DNA from: Asterella californica
Lineage: Eukaryota; Streptophyta; Marchantiopsida; Marchantiales; Aytoniaceae
Assembly (NCBI GenBank): GCA_036924285.1
Contig: JAYKYS010000009.1
Coordinates: 7,874,001 to 7,938,000 of the forward strand
Direction of reading: 5' to 3'
DNA: 64,000 bases
Position numbers and translations under genes: made by a program
Notes under the pieces: model-generated
What the model was told of the DNA's origin: nothing
Seen by the model: only the letters and a program-made list of their open reading frames with translations
The model's database searches: none
In this document: positions 58,555 through 64,000 of the stretch, in pieces
Layout of the letters: the number at the start of each line of letters is the position of its first letter
Numbering within the stretch: position 1 is the stretch's first letter

Positions 58555-59112
58555 TTTGAGTTCACTGACGATGTCGATTGTCGAATCCGAAGAGTTGCTC
58601 GTTAACATGTTCATCACTTGACTCTTCTCGTGGTCCTCTTGAAGACATAAAAGGCCGTCTTGAGCACTGACTCAATTTCTCCTCCAAGAACAGTCGCAAG
58701 TATATGTTTGTCAGCTATTCCCGTGAGCCAGCCTTCCTTGTGAAGTCTTCCTTGTACATCTTCAATGCTCGTAGAGTATGTAACGATGAAGAACATTGTC
58801 ATCAAGCACATCCATCCCTACACTAATACACTTTGTAGCAAGATTATCCAGCAATCTACATAGCGGAATATCTTCGAGTGTGCTTTGTCAATCATCACAC
58901 AACATAAAGAAAATTTAGCTGACTACTCAGGGACGCAAAGTGAGTCAACTGGACTTATCCAGTTTTTAAGAGAAATCTCTTCCATGGAGGAAGAGGAGTC
59001 GATGCATCACCTTCTCGAGACGATCTCTAGAACAACAACGCCATAACTGTACACATCCAGCTTCTCTGTGAGCAACCCTTGAGTTGCATACTCCGACGAG
59101 AAGTAGCCCATG
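58555..59112 (-). pseudogene. Receptor-like kinase 3' fragment
   Basis: On the minus strand, 59112-59005 encodes GYFSSEYATQGLLTEKLDVY then SYGVVVLEIVS. This is kinase subdomains VIII-IX of plant receptor-like kinases (usually GYLAPEYA and DVYSFGVLLLEIVSG). After a gap, 58780-58555 carries LHKEGWLTGIADKHILA in one frame and LLCLQEDHEKSQVMNML in the next, the C-lobe tail with one frameshift. The N-lobe and the HRD and DFG motifs are missing. The gap could hold an intron relic. It cannot make an active kinase. Confidence 0.75.
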
Positions 59113-59799
59113 TTTTCATCACGAAGCTCATCAATTAGCATGTCGAAGAAGCGGCATATACACAGCTGTATAATGGAGTGCTGCAAGAATGTCTCACAAA
59201 TGTGTCAATCTGCTCAACTGTAACACATGGACTTACATTGTTCCTCCAATGTGCAAGTGGTTCTCAATACTTTTCTGATTTACGACGGGTGTCGAACCCG
59301 TTAAGCTGCCAATCAGCTCGTAAATTTACCCCACCAACATTACCACCACATTGACAATGCTGGTAGGGTCCCAACTCTATGAATCTAGTGTATACTAAAG
59401 CAACGAGATTGAAACATTTAGTTCCACATCACAACAAAACATATTATCAAGATAAGAATCAAATACACAAACAAGATGACAACGAGTACATCGATAAAAC
59501 CACGCTGAATGCACCAGAAAAACATCAAGACAAGATTTCGATCAAATTGTACTCTCGATGCATGTTATAATATCTCATGGTCTGATGTCATGCTTGGTGT
59601 TAGATTAACTAAACTTCCCAATGATGTCCCATTTGACTCTAGACTTCGGCAAGGAGGAGTATACACTGCATCGTGCTCGAAAAAAAGTTTTTTCTCGTTA
59701 CAGGATCCATTCTATCAATCCGGTGTCGTGTCGTGGACCGGCTCCTACTTGAAATTCAAACTTGGATGCTTGTCGCTCCAAAGACACTCATGAGGAATA
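59113..59799. other. No gene recognised
   Basis: Frames at 59379-59570 and 59509-59793 are unremarkable. GACGGGTGTCGAACCCGT at about 59283-59300 is a small palindrome. Confidence 0.3.
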
Positions 59800-60125
59800 A
59801 GCTAGGCCCCAGCTTACGGGTTTTTGGCACAATCTCAGATCTCCATTTTCATCGCATAGATGGGTAGAGCTCCTTGTCAGCTTTCCATAGGCACTTCATC
59901 TACTTCGTTTGGACGCCTAGTGGAGAAGTTACAAGACTCGAAAGATGGAGAAAACAAGCTAGGCCCCAGCTTACGAGCTTTTGACGCAACTTCGGATCTT
60001 CGCTTTCATCACATAGATGGGTAGAGCTCGCTGTCAGCTTTCCATGGGCATCTTGTTTATTTCGTTTGGACATCCAGAGAAGAAGTTATGCGATTCGAAA
60101 GAAGGTAAAATCAAGCTAGGCCCCT
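59800..60125. repeat. Tandem repeat, 157-bp unit, two copies plus a start
   Basis: AAGCTAGGCCCCAGCTTACG starts a unit at about 59800 and again at about 59957, and CAAGCTAGGCCCC opens a third at about 60113. The units share GATGGGTAGAGCT, GTCAGCTTTCCAT and TTTCGTTTGGAC. The array lies upstream of a gypsy gag and may be the U3 enhancer-type repeat of its 5' LTR (inference). Confidence 0.75.
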
Positions 60126-61636
60126 AGTTACTTGCTGACCGGGTATTTAGGGCTTCAGGCGTTATATCAAACACGCAAGGGGCCTGCTTCTTATTATTGA
60201 GGGTTGAACTTCGTACGTACAGACTGTTGCAAGAGGGCTGCTTAAGGGGCTTGCTTGTTCTTGCGACCTGTCGATGGATGTTTTGGAGAATTGGAAAGTC
60301 CAATACACGCGCGCAAGGTGTCATCGGGTTCAGATCTGTGCAGGCTACGCACAGGTTAAGACGGTTCTGGAAGAGACGGATCGGGGGTTGTGTTCTGAGA
60401 TTCGGGATTTTCAGTTACCTGTGAAGGAGAGTTGGACCGTTCGGGCCGTTCTGGAGTCCAAACTTGCTGTCCTTGGATCCATCGGGATCAGAACAACGAG
60501 TTCTTCAGGAAATTGAAGACGATACCAGTTTTCATCGGGCAGTTTGGGAGTTGTGAGTGAAATTGGTTCGCAGGGAAGCGCTTGCGTCAGGTTTTTCATC
60601 GCCTGCGACCTGAGATTGGATTGTTCTTCGCGATCGGTGAGCCAAGCTCTTCGTTCTTGGTGCCTACGCGATCAGGGAGTCCTCATGTACGCATAGGAGA
60701 AGACTGTAAGTGAATTGGATTGTTAGTTTGGATGTGGTGAGCGAGTTTGAGCCGCAGGGAGCCGATTTACGTCAGTTTTTTGCAATCTGCGACCAAATTT
60801 CTCGAGTAGTTTTGCAAGGGGAACTCCAAACGGCTTGTTTGGAGTCTTGTTAGGTTCAGGGTAGCTAGATCTACCTACCAGAGAAGACAGATATCAGTTT
60901 GGACGATCCGTTTGTGCGGTGTGAGCGGTTTTAAGCCGCAGGGAGGAGTTTTTGAAGGTTCGGTCACTTGCGACCGAAAATCGACGATATCTCAACTATC
61001 GGGAGTCGGATCTGAAGGTTTCTTGAGCCAACGGAGTCAGGGAAGGAGACCCTATCAACATTTGAAGATCGTTTGGCGAAAGGAGAAAGTTCTCAGATAG
61101 GTCTTTTTCGGTTCCTTCGCTACAGGTTTCGTCCTTTTGAGTTCGTTAAGGACTTAGTTGGTTGTGTATGGCTTGTGGTAGCTAGCTTTAGCCAAGAGCT
61201 AGTGTGTGGATTTGGTTTGGACTTGGGTTTGGATCGCGTGATACTGTTGTGGCTCTGTTTGTTAGCAAAGAGAAGTTTCTCTTGCTTTGAGCTACGCTTT
61301 GGCGATTTCAGACTAGGGTTGCGTTTCAGGGGTTTGTTTTAGGGCTTCTGAAGTAGGTTACAGACCGCTCTGATCTGTTCCTCAGTTTTGTGCTGTTTGG
61401 AGAAAGAATCGACATTGTACATACTTTCAGAGTGGTATATATCGCAGCATTCTTTTTCGTGGTTGTTCTTCTCTATCTTGTCTCTGTTTGGCACACAGCA
61501 TCTCCACAGCCAGGAACCTCGCGTTTTCCTGGACATCCTTCACGCACAAAATATCCGACACGATACGGTGGTGAACTCGACGTGAAGGTCTGGGGTGGAG
61601 ATTCTTCTGTGTGTGAACTTTGAAGAAGAGATTGGA
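60126..61636 (+). repeat. Probable 5' LTR and leader of the gypsy element starting here
   Basis: No coding sequence. Words such as TGCGACCT and TTGCGACCGAAA recur at about 60257, 60606, 60788 and 60968 within otherwise unique DNA, as in LTR or leader sequence. The position directly upstream of gag supports this. The 3' LTR is outside the window, so the borders cannot be set. Confidence 0.4.
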
Positions 61637-61639
61637 AGT

Positions 61640-62201
61640 CATGAGTGGGGATGGGAAAGGTGATGGAGATGGAGCTAGTGGTTCAAGTGGGTTGCCGAAG
61701 GTGCAGTTGGATCCAGCGACTACATCGATGTTCCAAGCTTTCACTATGTTCTTGCGGCAGCAACAGTCTGATGAGCGGAAGGAAGCTTTGGCAACGAAGG
61801 CGCTACAAGCGGTGGTCAGCAGGATTGACCAGTTCGATGGGAGAGATGTCTCAAGATATCTGAGGCATTATGTGAAGGAGATGGAGCTGAACCGGGTCTC
61901 AGAAGATGAGATGATTGAGACATTTGAGTTAGCAGCAGCTCCAGAGATTAGAGATCATGTTAAAATGCTAACGAAGCATTTTAACAAGGACTGGGAGACG
62001 TTTGCGCGTGCCTTGATGGATGAGTACTTCTTGGAGGACTCTGATCGAGTCACCAAGAAGTCCTTCTTGGAGTGGGTTGAGCAACCAAGGAAGGGTTTAC
62101 AAGCTACAGAGTTGCTTAGGGAGTTTGAGAAGCAGTTTTCAAGACTGACTAGGATGGAGAAGTTGACGTTGCAGTCCAACAAGACAGAGCTATTTCTTCG
62201 G
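61640..62201 (+). pseudogene. Ty3/gypsy gag, first part, interrupted by an insertion
   Basis: From an ATG at 61620-61641 the frame begins Gly/Ser-rich, then reads AVVSRIDQFDGRDVSRYLRH, MIETFELAAAPEIRDHVKML, and WVEQPRKGLQATELLREFEK, ending in ELFLR at 62201. This has the helical pattern of a retrotransposon gag/capsid and closely resembles gag proteins I recall from liverwort gypsy elements. It breaks off where a TG..CA element begins, and the protein resumes at 63520 in the same register once that element is left out. The frame is otherwise clean, so the element is fairly young. Confidence 0.8.
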
Positions 62202-63515
62202 TGTCGAGTTGAGAGTTAGGGCGGAACCTTCTGGCTGTGATATGATCTTGAAGGCTATGTTCGGTCTACTCAGGGAAGCGTTGGGCTTCAAGCTGTGGTT
62301 GCTTATTATACAGAGGTAGGGTTCATAAAGGGCACTATAGACACTCACTCAGGTCGAATTGACCCTCCAGTAAGTTCAGGAAGTGAAAATCAGATCAGAC
62401 TAGCAGTAATAAGGCCAGACAGCGAACTTTAACAGTCCAGAATCAGAAACATACAATGGTTCAGGCTTCAGAACTCCTCCTACATGTAAGTGAGGCCCTA
62501 CTGACCATGCACACGAAGTTTCAGCTTGAGATCAAATCAGAGTGTCGAGATATGGGCAGAAACGTTCTGAGCAGAGAAATTACGGCAATTTCTGGTACCC
62601 AGACAGCTATTTCGACCTAGAACAGAGAATTGGCTCGATCACTTTCGAAGATTCTTACAGGATTTGCAGTAAACAGCTTGCTGAACACTCCTGTGAAGTT
62701 GGGCCTCCTGATTGTACACAGAACTCCAGATCTCGCTCTCTGAAGTTGTTGTTCCAGATTGAGAGCTTTTCGGACCCCCTCTACTTCAGAGGTCGCCCCG
62801 AATTACTCACAATTTCAATTGACATGAAAATTTGGGGACAGTCGTAGCCCTGCTGCCAATGAACGAGACCTCGAAGGTTTGAAGCGATTTTCTCAAATCT
62901 ACTGCGATTGACACCGAAAACCCCAAAATCAACAGAAGTGCTGCAATTCTGGCACAAATCGAACTTCAATCAGCCATAACTCCTTCTTTATTGCTTCAAA
63001 TCGATCAAAAATTTCGCTGACAGTGCTTGGCACGACGAACCCTATCTCCCTGTGCTCTCAGATTTCGAAGATTCCTCTCCAAATGCTCGAACTCCTCTTA
63101 AGACCCCTACTACTAAGTTTAGCAGTAAGTAAAGACAAAATTGGACCAATGGGAGTTCATAGCTTCACTCCCCTGTCCTTTTGTGTCCCAAACCACGTGG
63201 TGACTTAAATTTGTACATAGGCTACCACGTCAAGCCCCTAAAGTGCCAGCATAGACCCTAAACTACATGCGAAGACATGTAAAACGACACGTAATCCCGA
63301 AAGATAACATAACCTCGCTAGGAAGCATGCATGGGCGACACATAATTACAACCCATGAGCTTAACTCCATCTACATGATAATCAACCTACTAAGACTCAA
63401 AATTATATAACATCCTCCAGTATCGACTTCTCTGAGGTCTTAATTTCACTCAGAGAGACTAACGCTTGACAGAGAGGTGAATTATTTACACTGTGAAATG
63501 ATTCACATCACGACA
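62202..63515. mobile_element. Solo LTR-like insertion, 1,314 bp, inside gag
   Basis: It begins TGTCG and ends CGACA, an inverted repeat with the TG..CA ends typical of LTRs. TCGG occurs directly before it (62198-62201) and directly after (63516-63519), a probable target-site duplication; extended to five bases it has one mismatch. Gag coding is continuous across the site if the insert and one repeat are left out. No coding frame of note lies inside, so a solo LTR left by recombination is the simplest reading. The strand cannot be decided. Confidence 0.7.
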
Positions 63516-64000
63516 TCGGGCTGCAGATGAAAAGTTGCAGGAGAAGCTAGAAGTACTTCTGGAAGACCGGGAGGAGGACGATGGATTGACTAGCAGCTGG
63601 AAGAAGGTTGAAGAAGCTGTTGGTCTGCTCACCAAGAGGGAGCGGAGGCGAGAGAAGGTTCCTGTCAGGAGACTGACACCAGCACCAACTGCTGTAACAC
63701 CTGTTCCTGTAGTTCAACCAGTTGTTCCTGTTGCTAGACAGGTAGTGTCGGTTGCTCCTGCTGTTCCAGTTGTTCAGACACCGATAGTATCTCCGAAGAA
63801 GGACTCAAGCCTTGAAGAGATCATGCGTGGAATGCGAAACTTGCAGATCAAGCTCACCAGATTGGAGGAACAAGGGTCTACAAGCGGAGCGAAACCTGTT
63901 GAGAAGCAAGGTTGGATCCAGCGGTGTATCTGGTGCGACGTACCGATCATCCGCGCAGAGATTGCAAGGAGTTCAGTGATACCTTACAGCAAGGGGTGAT
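63516..64000 (+). pseudogene. Ty3/gypsy gag, second part, runs off the window
   Basis: It resumes at 63520 with ADEKLQEKLEVLLEDREEDD, followed by TSSWKKVEEAVGLLTKRERR. A Pro/Val/Thr-rich linker with repeated PVVP follows, then LEEIMRGMRNLQIKLTRLEE, and finally QRCIWCD at about 63921-63941. This is the start of a CX2CX4HX4C zinc knuckle. The rest (DHPRRDC then KEFSDTLQQG) is found one base out of frame, so a one-base loss lies at about 63945. The window ends here, before pol. Confidence 0.8.

Overview
The window reads as nuclear DNA of a land plant, most probably a bryophyte. Two spliced genes carry GT-AG introns and resemble single-copy plant genes. Most of the rest is decayed retrotransposon, Mutator-like transposon, tandem repeat and AT-rich intergenic sequence. 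Two gag families (53-55 kb and 61.6-64 kb) resemble liverwort (Marchantia-type) LTR-element gag proteins as I remember them. That lineage call is an inference from memory, not the result of a search. I see no bacterial, organellar or CRISPR features. || Layout. 1-5.4 kb: the 3' part of a plus-strand gene for a START-domain lipid-binding protein with a long C-terminal extension; its first exon was not found, and an antisense copia gag relic lies upstream of the first exon I can place. 7.0-7.9 kb: AT-rich repeats with paired hairpins. 9.7-16.2 kb: a degraded Ty3/gypsy element (LTR, gag with zinc knuckle, RT/RNase H, integrase, then a PHD-finger-like module, LTR), with a duplicated segment on both sides of its right LTR. 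16.4-16.8 kb: a minisatellite. 19.5-20.5 kb: further paired-hairpin repeats. || 21.35-29.86 kb: a complete 21-exon gene for an M16 zinc metalloprotease of the plant PQQL type. The exons join in phase to 1,014 codons plus a stop. One intron is GC-AG, one holds a SINE-like insert, and one holds a tandem duplication that copied the end of an exon with its splice donor. || 30-43.3 kb: intergenic DNA with two related LTR-like fragments, a poly-C run, TA microsatellites, a 300-bp direct repeat, an antisense gypsy integrase relic and more hairpin repeats. 43.9-50.3 kb: two Mutator-like transposase relics of different lineages in opposite orientation, flanking a complex tandem array. 51.2-56.7 kb: a GAAGAC-rich retroelement with a coiled-coil gag. 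56.9-59.1 kb: three unrelated host-gene fragments (UDP-glucose dehydrogenase, an ion-channel-like segment, a receptor-like kinase). 59.8-64 kb: the 5' part of a gypsy element whose gag is split by a 1.3-kb insertion with solo-LTR ends. || Only the START gene and the protease look intact. They share an orientation, but nothing suggests a common pathway. Everything else is mobile-element biology and its debris.
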